Part shown: piece after piece, positions 63,899 to 64,000 of the stretch
How the letters are laid out: every line of letters starts with the position of its first letter
How positions within the stretch are numbered: the first letter of the stretch is position 1
DNA from: Branchinecta lynchi
Lineage: Eukaryota; Arthropoda; Branchiopoda; Anostraca; Branchinectidae
Reading direction: 5' to 3'
Assembly: GCA_023053575.1 (NCBI GenBank)
Contig: JAKZAP010000019.1
Span: 3,410,001-3,474,000 of the forward strand
DNA length: 64,000 nucleotides
Translations under genes and position numbers: made by a program
The notes under the pieces: generated by a model
What the model was told of the DNA's origin: nothing
The model's database searches: none
Seen by the model: only the letters and a program-made list of their open reading frames with translations

Positions 63899-64000
63899 AT
63901 CGTGCAGCAAAAACAGCGTCTGTGTAAAAAATTAAATCTCAGGACTAGTTTTTTCATTATAGTGGTATTTGAAGATAATTTACTTTAATAAGATATTTAA

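Overview
This is a piece of nuclear DNA from an animal, most likely an arthropod; I cannot name the species. The evidence is genes split by canonical GT-AG introns, a U1 spliceosomal RNA whose 3' half follows the arthropod pattern, two eukaryotic protein genes, and a dense layer of LINE fragments, short inverted-repeat elements (MITEs), foldbacks, tRNA-derived SINEs and minisatellites. No prokaryotic operon, CRISPR array or complete virus is visible.

Only three unique genes are clear. (1) A mitochondrial Ca2+-dependent carrier of the SCaMC/SLC25A23-25 group lies on the minus strand. Four exons, at 25555-25364, 22194-22068, 18949-18862 and 14155-14044, encode its N-terminal EF-hand half with perfect reading-phase continuity. 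The six-helix carrier domain was not found and probably lies beyond the left edge. (2) A U1 snRNA gene lies at 38377-38540 (+). (3) A complete PIN1/dodo-type phosphorylation-specific prolyl isomerase lies on the plus strand in three exons (49680-49734, 52632-52835, 57030-57250), giving 159 residues.

Layout: 1-14000 holds MITEs, a four-unit tandem array at 3600-6570 with repeated open frames, a LINE tail, paired hammerhead-like ribozyme motifs and a poly-G minisatellite. 14000-25600 is the SCaMC gene with repeat-filled introns, including a small ORF at 16572-17332 that is split by a retroinsertion. 23400-25200 and 25620-26120 are LINE remains. 28188-30700 is a cluster of one GC-rich MITE family. 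31700-40000 holds a LINE with an 871-codon frame, a tandem array and the U1 gene. 40000-43300 has GC-rich arrays and hAT-like MITEs, one inserted into its own kind. 43900-46500 has foldback elements carrying ribozyme motifs. 49000-57300 is PIN1, and 57700-64000 is again MITEs and LINE ends.

The main hidden signal is a set of type I hammerhead-ribozyme motifs (CUGANGA core, 7-bp stem II, GAAA, self-complementary stem III). They lie as inverted pairs inside short elements flanked by 11-14 bp target duplications. This fits non-autonomous Penelope-like or retrozyme-type elements. Everything here is read by eye; no search or folding program was run.
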